A stretch of DNA of 64,000 nt from Ochromonas danica. Lineage: Eukaryota > Sar > Chrysophyceae > Chromulinales > Chromulinaceae. The first letter of the stretch is position 1, and each line of letters opens with the position of its first letter. Under the pieces are notes generated by a model that had not been told where the DNA came from, did no database searches, and worked only from the letters and a program-made list of their open reading frames with translations. The stretch is from the NCBI GenBank assembly GCA_015146655.1, contig VKHL01000054.1, positions 116,357-180,356 on the forward strand, read 5' to 3'. Position numbers and translations under genes: made by a program. Below are positions 34,480 through 45,100 of this stretch, piece by piece.

Positions 34480-35604
34480 ATGAGAGAAGGAGGACAAATT
34501 ACTGTTCCATCAGTATTGTTAGCCAAGTGTTCACAAACTGAACAACAAAATCTCACTTTCCACTGGGATGACAATGTAAAATCAAATTTTCTCCATGAAG
34601 ACTGTCTAAAACAAACTTTACAATCCAAGAGGTTGGCACGCAAGGAGAAGACTATAGTAGAGGGAGTGCTAGAGACCTATGAACGATATAGTCCCCTAAA
34701 GGTGCTGGAGAAGCAGGCAACCCAAGTGGCGGAAATGATCCGTCAGTCTCATCATTCCATATGCTTCACTGGAGCAGGTATTAGTGTTTCAGCAGGTATT
34801 CCTACTTATCGTGGAGCGGAAGGTATTGACACTATCGCCTCGTTAGCACAGCCACCACCACCACAACAACAGCAGGGCAGTAGCAAGAAGCGCTCTGCAG
34901 AAGTCATTGATTCCAAGAAGACGAAAAAGGCAAAACCAAGCATTGAGGAGGAGGAGGAGGAAGAAGAAGAAGAAGACACAGACTATACCAAATTACAACC
35001 TACTTTTGCTCATAATGCACTAGTAGAACTCTATCACAAAGGTCTTCTACATTATCTCATCACTCAGAATTGTGATGATTTACATGGTAAAGCAAGCTTT
35101 CCTCGTTCACACATGTGTGAGTTACATGGAAATGTCTTTATAGAATATTGTGAGACATGTTTCCATGAATATGTTCGAGACTATTGTATTGATTTGTTTT
35201 CTACAGACTGTTATGGTGAGAAATGGTATCGTAAATGTCCACGTTGTCGTCATAATCACTATACTGGACGTTATTGTAAAGACAAGAAATGTAAAGGCAA
35301 ACTTCGTGATACTATTATCAACTTTGGTGATCTCCTTCATGATCGTGTTCTGGGGGGACTTCCCCGTGCAATGGAAGAAGGAGAACATGCTGACCTTTGC
35401 CTGGCTGTGGGCTCTTCTCTCACAGTCACACCAGCCAACTCTTTGCCTACGTTAGCAAAACAACTTGTCATTATCAATCCTCAAGCCAGTGAATTGGATG
35501 AGAAAGCTATTGTTCGTGTCTGGGCAACAGCTGATATTTTCTTTCGACTGTTGATGAAGGCTTTGGATGAAATGGAGCCGCCTGTCAGAAATGAACAGAA
35601 ATAG
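34480..35604 (+). CDS. Sirtuin (SIRT6/7-type NAD-dependent deacylase)
   Basis: An intron-free frame of 374 residues. The NAD-binding core starts at about residue 95 with CFTGAGISVSAGIPTYRG, then YLITQNCDDLHGKA (TQNxDxLH motif), the catalytic His216 in LHGNVFIEYC, four or more zinc-ligand Cys (CETC at 224-227, CPRC, CKDKKC), IINFGDLLHD and VGSSLTVTPAN. The INFGD form and position of the zinc module suit the SIRT6/SIRT7 class, which act on chromatin and ribosomal genes. An acidic and Lys-rich insert (residues ~125-170, including a run of Glu and a likely nuclear signal KKTKKAK) interrupts the core between the NAD loop and TQN. A truncated copy lies at 14640-15180. Confidence 0.93.
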   Translation: MREGGQITVPSVLLAKCSQTEQQNLTFHWDDNVKSNFLHEDCLKQTLQSKRLARKEKTIVEGVLETYERYSPLKVLEKQATQVAEMIRQSHHSICFTGAGISVSAGIPTYRGAEGIDTIASLAQPPPPQQQQGSSKKRSAEVIDSKKTKKAKPSIEEEEEEEEEEDTDYTKLQPTFAHNALVELYHKGLLHYLITQNCDDLHGKASFPRSHMCELHGNVFIEYCETCFHEYVRDYCIDLFSTDCYGEKWYRKCPRCRHNHYTGRYCKDKKCKGKLRDTIINFGDLLHDRVLGGLPRAMEEGEHADLCLAVGSSLTVTPANSLPTLAKQLVIINPQASELDEKAIVRVWATADIFFRLLMKALDEMEPPVRNEQK

Positions 35605-35747
35605 AAGCTACAGAGTGTGCTATAAACATGGTAGAGTATATGATTGTTTGGGTTTTAACATCAAAAACTGCGATCGAATGTCAAATCATATATATATTCC
35701 AGTACTTAATTTCAGCGGTCTAATCTACAACCTGGCATTCCAGAAAG

Positions 35748-37486
35748 CTAATGCTTGGTAGCACCATCAAGGTAGACTTTATGACCCACTGCTTCAAGAC
35801 GAGCTGCCTTACGCAGGACTTCCTCTTCTTGAGCCTCCAAATAAGCATCCATGCGTCTCCTGAGGTTGACGTCTTGAGCTGCAAGAGTGCGCACTGCCAG
35901 CAAGCCAGCATTTGCAGCGTTGCCAATGGCCACCTGAGAAGATATCAACAAATCAGAACCTTCTTTGACTATGAGAAGAAGCTAACAGGCTGACTTACAG
36001 TGGCGACAGGAATGCCCTTTGGCATCTGCACAATAGAATACAAGGAATCTTGTCCATTGAGTGTTGAAGTCTTCACAGGCACTCCAATAACGGGCAGTGA
36101 TGTAAGAGCTGCAACCATACCTGGTAGGTGTGCTGCTCCTCCTGCTCCAGCGATAATTACTTGTATTCCACGTTCAGCAGCCGATTGAGCATATGAGTAC
36201 ATGCGAGTTGGTGTGCGATGGGCAGAGACGATGGTCAACTCATAGGAAACATCAAAGGCATCTAACACTGCTGCAGCCTCCTGCATAGTGGGCAAATCTG
36301 AATCGCTTCCCATAATAATGCCTACTCGAGCGCCAATAGCAGGTAAGCCATGCTGCGAAGCACCAATGCCAAGATGTTCCAGACGTGTCCTGACCATATG
36401 CCAATCATCTCCAGTGACAGTAATGTGAGCCATCTTACGACCTATACGACTCTCACTCTTCCCATACCAATGAACACCTGCACCTGGTACATATAGTGCT
36501 TTATGGAGAATCCGCTTGGTTTCTTCCATATTGTCACTGCGGCCTAAGACATTAACCATGACAGCACCTCCAACTCGTAAACGAGGCTCCGGACAAGGAA
36601 GATCAAGAATAGCACGAAGATGCATCTCGAATTGATCAACTTCACAAGCTTCAATAGTATAATGACCAGAGTTATGAGGTCGTGGAGCAATCTCATTAAG
36701 CAAGACTGTATCATCTGATAAGAGGAATAGTTCCACCCCATAGATACCAATCCCATCAAAAGATGCAATAGCACGACCAGCTATTTCTAAAGCATGTTCT
36801 GTAGCTCTAGAAGAAATCTGAGCAGGTGCTATAACAAGATGACAGACATTATTCTCTTGAATAGTCTCAACAACAGGATAACATAACGTATGATTCTCCT
36901 TTGTACGTACAACCATTACAGCAATTTCTTTTTGAAAACTAACCCATTTCTCAGCATAAATCTCATTACCACCTAATATCTCAAATGCTGTCACAATTTG
37001 ATCAGGACTACGAACAACAAAGTTTCCTTTTCCATCATATGCTAATTTACGATTTTTCAACATGAAAGGATAACCAAAACGAAATCCTGCATTATGTGCT
37101 TCTTCTATAGTAGGTGTCGACATATACTCAGGTAATGGTATATTATTCTTACTTAAGTGTTCTTTTTGTAAATATTTATCTTGTATAATACGAATCGTTT
37201 TAGCACTAGGACGTACCATAATTCCATTTTTCTCTAATTCTTCTAGAATATCAGTATTAACATGTTCAATTTCTGTTGTAATAATATCACTAATAGAAGC
37301 AAGTTCTTTAATTTTATTACTATCTTGGAAACTACCTTCCATAGTAAAAGAAGCAAGTTGTCCTGCAGGACTAGTTGATCCTGCAGGATCTAAGATAGCT
37401 AGACGAATTCCAAGACGACTAGCTGCTTCAGCCATCATACGGCCTAGTTGTCCACCTCCTAATATTCCTACAGTTCGACCGTCCAT
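35748..37486 (-). CDS. ADE2: Phosphoribosylaminoimidazole carboxylase, PurK-PurE fusion
   Basis: Two exons (37486-35999 and 35933-35748) encode 557 residues. The N-terminal PurK part is an ATP-grasp N5-CAIR synthetase: [20 protein letters not shown], the [12 protein letters not shown] loop, [16 protein letters not shown] and [20 protein letters not shown]. The C-terminal PurE part starts at about residue 395 with [14 protein letters not shown], then [14 protein letters not shown] and [15 protein letters not shown], and continues across the intron as [20 protein letters not shown]. The same K-then-E fusion is found in fungal Ade2 and plant enzymes and performs the two-step conversion of AIR to CAIR in purine synthesis. 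No organelle presequence is visible. A CCCACGCAA motif lies about 100 bp upstream of the start. Confidence 0.96.
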
Positions 37487-37582
37487 TGATGAAGAAAGCT
37501 ATCAAGTGGATGAAGTGAATGGATGATAATGAATGACAAGGGAAGAAGATTCACTGACAGAACAGACAATGCAAGAACCTCT

Positions 37583-37591
37583 CCCACGCAA
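37583..37591. promoter_or_regulatory. CCCACGCAA motif upstream of the PurK-PurE gene
   Basis: Exact CCCACGCAAC, about 100 bp upstream of the ATG of the minus-strand purine gene. It matches the motif at 34293 and 34321 (sirtuin/kinase promoter) and at 48387. Confidence 0.45.
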
Positions 37592-37771
37592 CACAATCAT
37601 ATCTCATCTCACAAAGAAAATCTCAGTTTGAACTCTATTTTTCAGGGATTTCGGTGTTAACTTAAGAAAACCATCCCCTCACGCTGTATGTGAGAGTGAG
37701 TGGGTTATGTGTGGGAGGGGACTATAGAAAGACCTTCAAGTCCATTCCTATATATAGTAAAAGAGAGAATG

Positions 37772-38101
37772 ATGAAGATGATCTTTCAAACAAACAGAAA
37801 TAAGATGTTCTATGAAAAAATGAAAAAGAGAATCATTCCATGGAGAAATAAATATTATAATAATAATACAATCAGGGAAATTCATCTTCCTCCTAGTTAT
37901 CATCATTATATAGAAGTCATGAAAGACTGGGTAGTGGGAAAACCTGTTTTAGTCGCATTATCCTTTGTGTTAGGAGTTGAGTTATACTTTGTACTACGTC
38001 AAAACAAGACTATACGAGACCTGGAGGTACAGCGAGAAGAGGATAAAAAAGAAACCTTTCAGCTGCAGTCTCTCCTGGATCGACTCAAGACAACCAAATA
38101 A
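37772..38101 (+). CDS. Small single-pass membrane protein
   Basis: About 110 residues from the Met at about 37772. The N-terminus is basic (MFYEKMKKRIIPWRNKYY), one hydrophobic helix is present (PVLVALSFVLGVELYFVL), and the C-terminus is a charged helix likely to be coiled coil (RDLEVQREEDKKETFQLQSL). The topology suits a mitochondrial or ER tail-proximal anchor. I do not recognise the family. The start is uncertain because two in-frame Mets lie close together, and a longer frame begins at 37700. It converges on the GT31 gene with 149 bp between stops. Confidence 0.55.
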   Translation: MKMIFQTNRNKMFYEKMKKRIIPWRNKYYNNNTIREIHLPPSYHHYIEVMKDWVVGKPVLVALSFVLGVELYFVLRQNKTIRDLEVQREEDKKETFQLQSLLDRLKTTK

Positions 38102-38250
38102 AGGCTTCCACAGTCAGTCTTCTTGTCACTACACTCTCCTTCTCAAACAGAAGAAGCCTAGACCATTCCAAAGCATTTGACATAAACATGGTTAATAGCT
38201 CATGATGAATGACAGTCTAGTCTAGATTGAATTACTGATGACATCACAAT

Positions 38251-39792
38251 TTAATCATCATACATTATGAATGACAAATTATAATATTCTTTATAGCTTA
38301 TTAATTTCTTGTCTTTGGACAGACTACTTGTTGTCAATGACGATAAAGAACGTCTTCTCTTTTTCTTCTCTGAGGTGGTAGTAGTAGCAGGTAAGTTCCA
38401 GGTAATATTGCTCTCAAAGAGGCAAGGGAACTTCTTCCCACCACTATGACTAGTAGCAGCAGCAGTAGTACTGCTACACTCCACATGGTCATTCCTCTCC
38501 TGACTCTCTTCTTCTTCTAAATGATGCAATATCTCTCCATAGGATTCTTTATCATTCTTTGCAGTAAAGATGGCTGTAAAGTTATGAAAACGATTAGAAA
38601 CAGAACCAAGATTCCACATAAGAAAGAAATCTTCCGGTGATTTCACTTTATCAATCAACCACATATATTCACATAAATGCTTAACACGATTTTCAGATTG
38701 TTGTTTGAGTAAGAGATGTGAAGCACGTTGATGATGTAAGACAAGAGGTTGATCTAAACAAGGGAACTCTACTTCACCATGAGATATCTTGGCATTAGTA
38801 CATGCTACTAGTGGCAGACGAACATCTGTGATATTCATCTTATGCTGTAGCTGATCAAGCCAAGCACAATTTGTCTTCATCCAAGAATTCCCCCAAGATA
38901 AAAAGAATGTACTATTGAGCTTCTGTTCATCTGTAGTAGATTCAATAGAATCACAATTCAGATTGACTGAAGGATAATTAATAGAAAATAGAAAAGCTAA
39001 TTCACCATCTAGGATAGTACTTGAATCATCAAATCCATCAAATAAAGGAGTTCCTGTACGGAAAAGAAAAGAAGCATGTTGATCATGACTAATATTTCTT
39101 AATAAATCAAACTGATAAAGCATATTTTCAGTACAGACAAAACTATCATCTTCAACAAAGACTAAGGCAGTAATAGGACCATATTGTTGTTGAAATACCC
39201 AATCCATAAAACAAACTTTCCAATCAATCTTATAAAATCTACGTGATGGATAATCAGGATTTGGTAAATGTTGTCCAAAAGTTGGACTAGAGTGATTATT
39301 ATCAAAATAAAACAAATTCTCTCCAATTGGTGGAGAATTACCATAATTGATATGAGAGGGATGTCTTTTCATTCGAGGACAAGCATCACGAAAAATCATA
39401 TCATGATAAGCTGTTTGTTCAAGTAATAATTCTGTAGTCATCTTATTATTATTACTATTACTATGATGTGATGAAGAAGAAGCATCAATAAAGAAACGAT
39501 AGTCACAATGAGATGAGAGTTTACAAGGTATACTCCAAGTATTACGAATAGCATGACGTAAATGACCATGATGTGGACTAGAGGTAATAGCAATGAACAT
39601 GAAGAGAGATTGATGACTTTGTGTCTTGTCACTATTCCGATCTTGTACTTTAGGAAAGCGAGGATGTGAATTAGTTGATAAGAGAAGTTTGGAAATATTT
39701 CTCTCAGCTGTAGAGGGTGTAATGAGATTGTTGTAGGATATAAATAGTATCCATAACCATGTGGATAGGAAAAGATCATTAATCATCACCAT
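38251..39792 (-). CDS. GT31-like beta-1,3-galactosyltransferase
   Basis: An intron-free frame of 513 residues. A short N-terminal signal anchor (LFLSTWLWILFISYNNLI) indicates a type II Golgi membrane protein. Family GT31 features are visible: FMFIAITSSPHHGHLRHAIRNTW (the R-x-A-I-R-x-T-W motif) and ALVFVEDDSFV (the metal-binding E-D-D/DxD). Usual family members add galactose or N-acetylglucosamine to glycan chains in the Golgi. The part between these motifs has a long insertion (about 120 residues) with Asn/Ser/His-rich segments, and the C-terminal ~80 residues are Ser/Lys-rich with no match. The donor sugar cannot be read from sequence. Confidence 0.85.
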   Translation of the reverse strand: MVMINDLFLSTWLWILFISYNNLITPSTAERNISKLLLSTNSHPRFPKVQDRNSDKTQSHQSLFMFIAITSSPHHGHLRHAIRNTWSIPCKLSSHCDYRFFIDASSSSHHSNSNNNKMTTELLLEQTAYHDMIFRDACPRMKRHPSHINYGNSPPIGENLFYFDNNHSSPTFGQHLPNPDYPSRRFYKIDWKVCFMDWVFQQQYGPITALVFVEDDSFVCTENMLYQFDLLRNISHDQHASFLFRTGTPLFDGFDDSSTILDGELAFLFSINYPSVNLNCDSIESTTDEQKLNSTFFLSWGNSWMKTNCAWLDQLQHKMNITDVRLPLVACTNAKISHGEVEFPCLDQPLVLHHQRASHLLLKQQSENRVKHLCEYMWLIDKVKSPEDFFLMWNLGSVSNRFHNFTAIFTAKNDKESYGEILHHLEEEESQERNDHVECSSTTAAATSHSGGKKFPCLFESNITWNLPATTTTSEKKKRRRSLSSLTTSSLSKDKKLISYKEYYNLSFIMYDD

Positions 39793-39982
39793 GACAATAG
39801 CAAGCTAGCGAATTTCAATTGAAGGACTTGTTCCACCATCTGAATTCTTCATTTTCACAAATGCGTTTTTACTGCAGTTTCCCTGTTTATGACAATCCCA
39901 TCAACGAGAGTCTCAAATGGTAAATTATTACATTTTAACTTTTGGCTCTTTCTATTGATTTTCCGAACGAATTAAGGCAACT

Positions 39983-40279
39983 CTAATGTGAGGTTGTGGA
40001 GAAAAAATAAAGACAGGATAATAGTCTATTGAATCCCCAGACTAGTAGAAGACACTTTGAACAGTCGCAATGGGCTAACTGCTGAAGAGCGGAGAGCTTG
40101 TCCCAAGCGCACAGCGGGGATTGCTCTGATCTCTTCATCACATGCCTCGCAAAGAGGGCAGGAGCGAGTCTGCTGGCTCCACTACGAAAACACCAGGTGG
40201 ACAACTGGTCTTTAGTAGTTCCCTGGGAGCCGGGTTTTCCCAGCGAGACTTGTGGTCCATAGCAGAAGGCTAACAGCAA
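39983..40279. ncRNA. GC-rich island with three hairpins, candidate structured RNA or small ORF
   Basis: Within an AT-rich spacer (39793-40337) this ~300-bp block is clearly richer in G+C. Three short perfect hairpins are visible: GGAGC/GCTCC (40161-40165 with 40176-40180), ACCAG/CTGGT (40192-40196 with 40205-40209) and CTGGGA/TCCCAG (40223-40228 with 40238-40243). The minus strand also has a 98-codon open frame with no recognisable domain. I matched it to no snRNA, SRP, RNase P or tRNA consensus, so the RNA call is tentative. Confidence 0.3.
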
Positions 40280-40337
40280 TAGTCAATCTATGGGTTATTC
40301 TTGATTGAGGAAAGTCTTATCTGATTACATTCCAGAC

Positions 40338-41210
40338 TCATTTCCCTTCTCTCTCTTCTTCAGCACGAATCAGATCCTCCAGTCCTTCTTGCAAGAGCTC
40401 GTCTTGAGCCATGACATCATGCTGAACCAACTCTTCGCTGAGAGCTTGCTGTAATAGCTTTGGCATACCTACGGCCTCTCCAAAACTCTCTTCGATTTTC
40501 AGCATTTCCTCAGCACCTTCCTGAAGCAACTCATCTTGAGCTAAGCAGTCTCGCAACACAGCTGCATCTTTCAATGCCTTCTCCAACAGAGAGGGCTGTT
40601 TAACATTACCAACAGGCTTCTTTCCTGGTAAAGCTTTAACCTGCTTGGCATGGTCTGGCTTTTCGCCGCTGTTGTCTTTCCTCAAATGAGAGGGCATGCC
40701 TTGAAGTCCTTCAATCAAAACGATGACTTCTTCCAAGCTTTCTTCTGGAGTGAGAACTAGTTCTCTGCTTTTATTTAATGAAGAATCAGCAGTCGAAGAG
40801 AATGTGCCAGAGTGATCGCTCATTTCCTCGTTAGAGTCCATCAGTATTGACTTCACTGCTGAGATGGCTCTTTTCCCCATATTCTCGCCTGTCTTCTTGA
40901 CTTCTTTCAGAGATTCGCCTTCATCTTGGAATTCTTGGATTTGATCAGCGAGAAGGTCTAATAGAAGACGTTTGTGACACTTGAACTCACCAATGGCTTC
41001 CATCTCAGAGGCCAGATAGCTTTGTTGAAGGTGTATGTAGTACTGAGTTGATGCCAGGACAATGAAAAGAGGAATAAAAGGAGAAGACCAGTTCACATTT
41101 TTCTTGATCGTTTCAAACATAGAAGAAGGTGAAAAAGCAGTACTGTTGTTTCTCACAGATATCAACCATCGTCTTGATATCATTGATCGTATGAATCGAT
41201 TAGACAACAT
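40338..41210 (-). CDS. Mitochondrial-type single-pass membrane protein with acidic helical domain
   Basis: About 290 residues from the Met at 41210 (an upstream in-frame Met lies at 41237). The N-terminus is Arg/Ser-rich and acid-free (MLSNRFIRSMISRRWLISVR), like a mitochondrial presequence, followed by one hydrophobic helix (PFIPLFIVLASTQYYI) and a long charged helical region. Two imperfect copies of an 18-residue unit, AQDELLQEGAEEMLKIEE and AQDELLQEGLEDLIRAEE, occur near the C-terminus. I recognise no family. It is divergent from the repeat-deaminase gene, separated by a ~950-bp spacer. Confidence 0.7.
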   Translation of the reverse strand: MLSNRFIRSMISRRWLISVRNNSTAFSPSSMFETIKKNVNWSSPFIPLFIVLASTQYYIHLQQSYLASEMEAIGEFKCHKRLLLDLLADQIQEFQDEGESLKEVKKTGENMGKRAISAVKSILMDSNEEMSDHSGTFSSTADSSLNKSRELVLTPEESLEEVIVLIEGLQGMPSHLRKDNSGEKPDHAKQVKALPGKKPVGNVKQPSLLEKALKDAAVLRDCLAQDELLQEGAEEMLKIEESFGEAVGMPKLLQQALSEELVQHDVMAQDELLQEGLEDLIRAEEEREGK

Positions 41211-41237
41211 TGTTTCAGGCAGTAGTTGGAATATCAA

Positions 41238-42158
41238 ATTAATCTCTTCTCACAGTAGTGTCAAGGGCTATTGACAAGATGATGATCTTGGGATGGGATG
41301 GGAGGGGATGGGATGAAAGGGTTGGTGATTTGATTGTGAAGGAACCTCATGATCATGACCAGTTGGGCAGATCATGAAGAGTGGCGTGAAGGTTGAAGGG
41401 TCAAGCAATATTAGTCCCCTGCACTTTGTGGAGCAATGCGTGGGTCACAATAATAATCGCGTTCGTCGAGCATGTTTGTTGTAAGCTGTTTTGAGGAAAA
41501 GCCATAAAAGATTAGTAGGAAAGTCATCACACAATGGCAGATAGGTTACTAATTACTTCTATGACTGCAATCAGGACACCTTTTTACTCCAAAGAATGGA
41601 AAGAAGAAGTGGAGTGGTGTGAGATGTGTGTGATGCGTTGGTAGTAAAGTCAACAAGGATTCCATCGCTTTCACTTCATAGTTTTACACCCATCAGATTC
41701 TAACGATAAGAAACTCTGGTCACCAATTAGGGTATCCCACAGAGCATATTGCTACTAGGCCATGGCGCATATGCCAGGTCCTAGGACTTTTTAGGCCATG
41801 TCTCTCTCGTTTTAGACCATGTGGCCAACATGGCCTAGGCCCTGTGACACAGGCCAGACAATCGACTTGTGGAAAGAGGAAAGTCAAATAACCAGGGTTT
41901 CAACTCTCAAAGCTAGGCCATATGGCCATGGCCTGATGGCCTAATCCAGGACATGGCGTAGGGCAGATGGCGTAATAATCGGAACTTCGAAAAGCCGAAA
42001 GAGGAACTCCCCCGTCACTCCCTGAGGCTCGAAGATCTTCATGACCAAGCAGGGGCATTCCTTTTTGGTCTTTCCCGTTATGATCCTCTCTGTTCAGTTG
42101 TATTCAGTCTGCTTCTGCTTTGTATTCTCAGTATTATATTTGAGGAGCATCTTGGAAA
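41238..42158. promoter_or_regulatory. Long divergent spacer with a cluster of GGCCAT/ATGGCC half-sites
   Basis: The 921-bp spacer has a GGGATGGGATGGGA-type repeat at about 41289-41315. Between 41756 and 41970 about ten GGCCAT or ATGGCC half-sites occur, including the perfect palindrome GGCCATATGGCC (about 41926-41937). Such dense clustering in 215 bp is unlike the other spacers here. It precedes the repeat/deaminase gene by about 200 bp. Confidence 0.5.
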
Positions 42159-45100
42159 ATGAACGGTATAGAAGCTAAAGAGGCCATTGTTGACAAAATC
42201 CAGTTTTCTCTCACAGAAGAGGCATTAAAAAAGGAACTTCAATTTCGTCCAACACAAAGAGATCTGACAAATTTCAAGTTGAAAGAAGAGGACGGGAAGA
42301 ATGAACCATTGAAAGTTCGTTTTTACGATGCTAACATTGCAAGTGGAAATAAAACTATAGAGTACACGAAGAGTAATTTCGATAATTTCGCTAACCTATT
42401 TGCTCAACATCTGTCTTGGACAAGACAGCGAGATGCTAAAAGGAATGATCCAAAAGACAATGTTTGTGTGGCATTGGTTGTGATTGATTCTGATGTCTAC
42501 ATTACCACGAATGACCATGAGACACAAGATACCATTTACAGACCAATCGGACCTCAATATGACGATATTTATAGTTTAACTGCCGACAAAATGGCAGATA
42601 TGTTGAAGAAAAACCAACCCTCTTTTAAAGAATGCTTTACGTGTCTATCTAAATGGGCTAGTGAGATGTCACACGAGACTGGTGAGGTGTCCAGTGAGAT
42701 GTCGATAGAGGCTGGTGAGATTTTGCGTAAGACTGCTGAGGTGTCTAGTGAGATGTCGAAAGAGGCTGGTGAAGTGTTGCACAAGACTAGTGAGGTGTCT
42801 AGTGAGATGTCACACGAGACTGGTGTTTTATTGCACGAGACTGGTGAGGCGTCTAGTGAGAAATTGTATGAGATATTGTATGAAACTGGTGAGGTATTGC
42901 ACAAGACTGGCGGGGTTTCTAATGAGATGTTGCACAAGATTGGTCAGGTGTTGCACCAGACTGGTGAGGTATCTAAAGAGATCGTGCACAAGACTGGTGA
43001 CGTGTTGCACGTGACTGGCGTGGTATTGCACAAGACTGGTGAGGTGTCTGGTGAGGTGTTGCACAAGACTGCTGAGGTGTTGCACAAGACTGGCGAGGTG
43101 ACTGGTGAGATGCTGCACAAGACTGGAGTGGTATTGCACGAGACTGGTGAGCTGTCTAGTGGGGTGTTGCTGAAGACTGGTGAGGTGTTGCAGAAGACAG
43201 GTGAAATGTTGCACGAGACTGGTCAGGTGGCTAGTGAGATGTCGCACATGCCTGGTGAGAGTTTGTACATGCCTGGTGAGGTATCTAAAGACATCGTGCA
43301 CAAGACTGGTGGGGTGCTGTACAAGACTGGCGAGGCGTTGCACATGACGGGTGTGGTTTTGCACAAGACTGGTGTGGTATTGCACAAGACTGGTGAGGTG
43401 TCCAGTGCGATGTTGGACAAGACTGCTGAGGTGTTGCACAAGACTGGCGAGGTGACTGGAGTGGTGTTGCACAAGACTGGAGTGGTATTGCACGAGGCTG
43501 GTGAGCTGTCTAGTGGGGTGTTGCTGAAGACTGGTGAGGTGTTGCACGAGACTGGCGAGCAGTCTAGTGAGAAGTCGAAAGAGGCTGGTGAAGTGTTGCA
43601 CAAGACTGGTGAGGTGTCTAATGAGATGTCGCAAAAGTCTGCTGTCATGATGCACAAGACTACGGATGTGTCTAGTGAGATGTCGCAAAAGGCTGGTGAG
43701 ATTTTGCGCAAGACTGCTGAGGTGTCTAGTGAGATGTCGAAAGAGACTGGTGTGGTATTGCACGAGACTGGTGAGGCGTCTAGTGAGAAATTGTATGAAA
43801 CTGGTGAGGCGTCTAGTGAGAAATTGTATGAAACTGGTGAGGTATTGCACAAGATTGGTCAGGTGTTGCACCAGACTGGTGAGGTATCTAAAGACATCGT
43901 GCACAAGACTGGTGACGTGTTGCACGTGACTGGCGTGGTATTGCACAAGACTGGTGAGGTGTCCAGTGCGATGTTGCACAAGACTGCTGAGGTGTTGCAC
44001 AAGACTGGCGAGGTGACTGGTGAGATGCTGCACAAGACTGGAGTGGTATTGCACGAGACTGGTGAGCTGTCTAGTGGGGTGTTGCTGAAGACTGGTGAGG
44101 TGTTGCAGAAGACAGGTGAAATGTTGCACGAGACTGGTCAGGTGGCTAGTGAGATGTCGCACATGCCTGGTGAGAGTTTGTACATGCCTGGTGAGGTATC
44201 TAAAGACATCGTGCACAAGACTGGTGGGGTGCTGTACAAGACTGGCGAGGCGTTGCACATGACGGGTGTGGTTTTGCACAAGACTGGTGTGGTATTGCAC
44301 AAGACTGGTGAGGTGTCCAGTGCGATGTTGGACAAGACTGCTGAGGTGTTGCACAAGACTGGCGAGGTGACTGGAGTGGTGTTGCACAAGACTGGAGTGG
44401 TATTGCACGAGGCTGGTGAGCTGTCTAGTGGGGTGTTGCTGAAGACTGGTGAGGTGTTGCACGAGACTGGCGAGCAGTCTAGTGAGAAGTCGCAAGACAC
44501 TGGTGAGATTTTGCGCAAGACTGCTGAGGTGTTGCAGAAGACTGGTGAGGTGACTGGTGAGATGCTGCACAAGACTGGTGAAGGGTCTGGTGAGATTTCG
44601 CACAAGCGTGGTGTGGTATTGCACCAACTTGGTAAGATATTATACAACACTTGTGCGGCGTCTAGGGAAGTGTTGCATAAGACTTGTGAGGTGTCTAGTG
44701 ATATTTTTCATAAGACAGGTGAGGTCTTGCACGTGACTGGTGCGGTATTGCACAAGACTGGCCACGTATCAAGTGTGATGTTGCACGAGACTGATGAAAT
44801 GTTGCATAACACTGGTGAGATGTCTAGTGACGTGTCTAGTGAGGTATTGCATAACACTGGTGAGGTGTCTAGTGACGCGTCTAGTGAGGTATTGCATAAC
44901 ACTGGTGAGATGTCTAGTGACGTGTCTAGTGAGGTATTGCGGAAGGCTGCTGGTGTGGTATTGCACAAGACTGGTGAGATGCTGCACAACAGTAGTGAGG
45001 TGTCAAGTGAGGTGCCGGAAGAGACTGGTGAGGTGTCTAGTGAGGTATTGGGGAAGACTGGTGAGGTATTGCACGAGACTGGTGAGGTGACTAGTGGGAA

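Noticed and set aside
42828-44627. 599-codon minus-strand open frame rich in SLVQHLTS units
   Set aside because: It is the antisense of the 7/11-codon repeat array; repeat units divisible by three keep all frames open. The plus-strand frame has the unique flanking domains.
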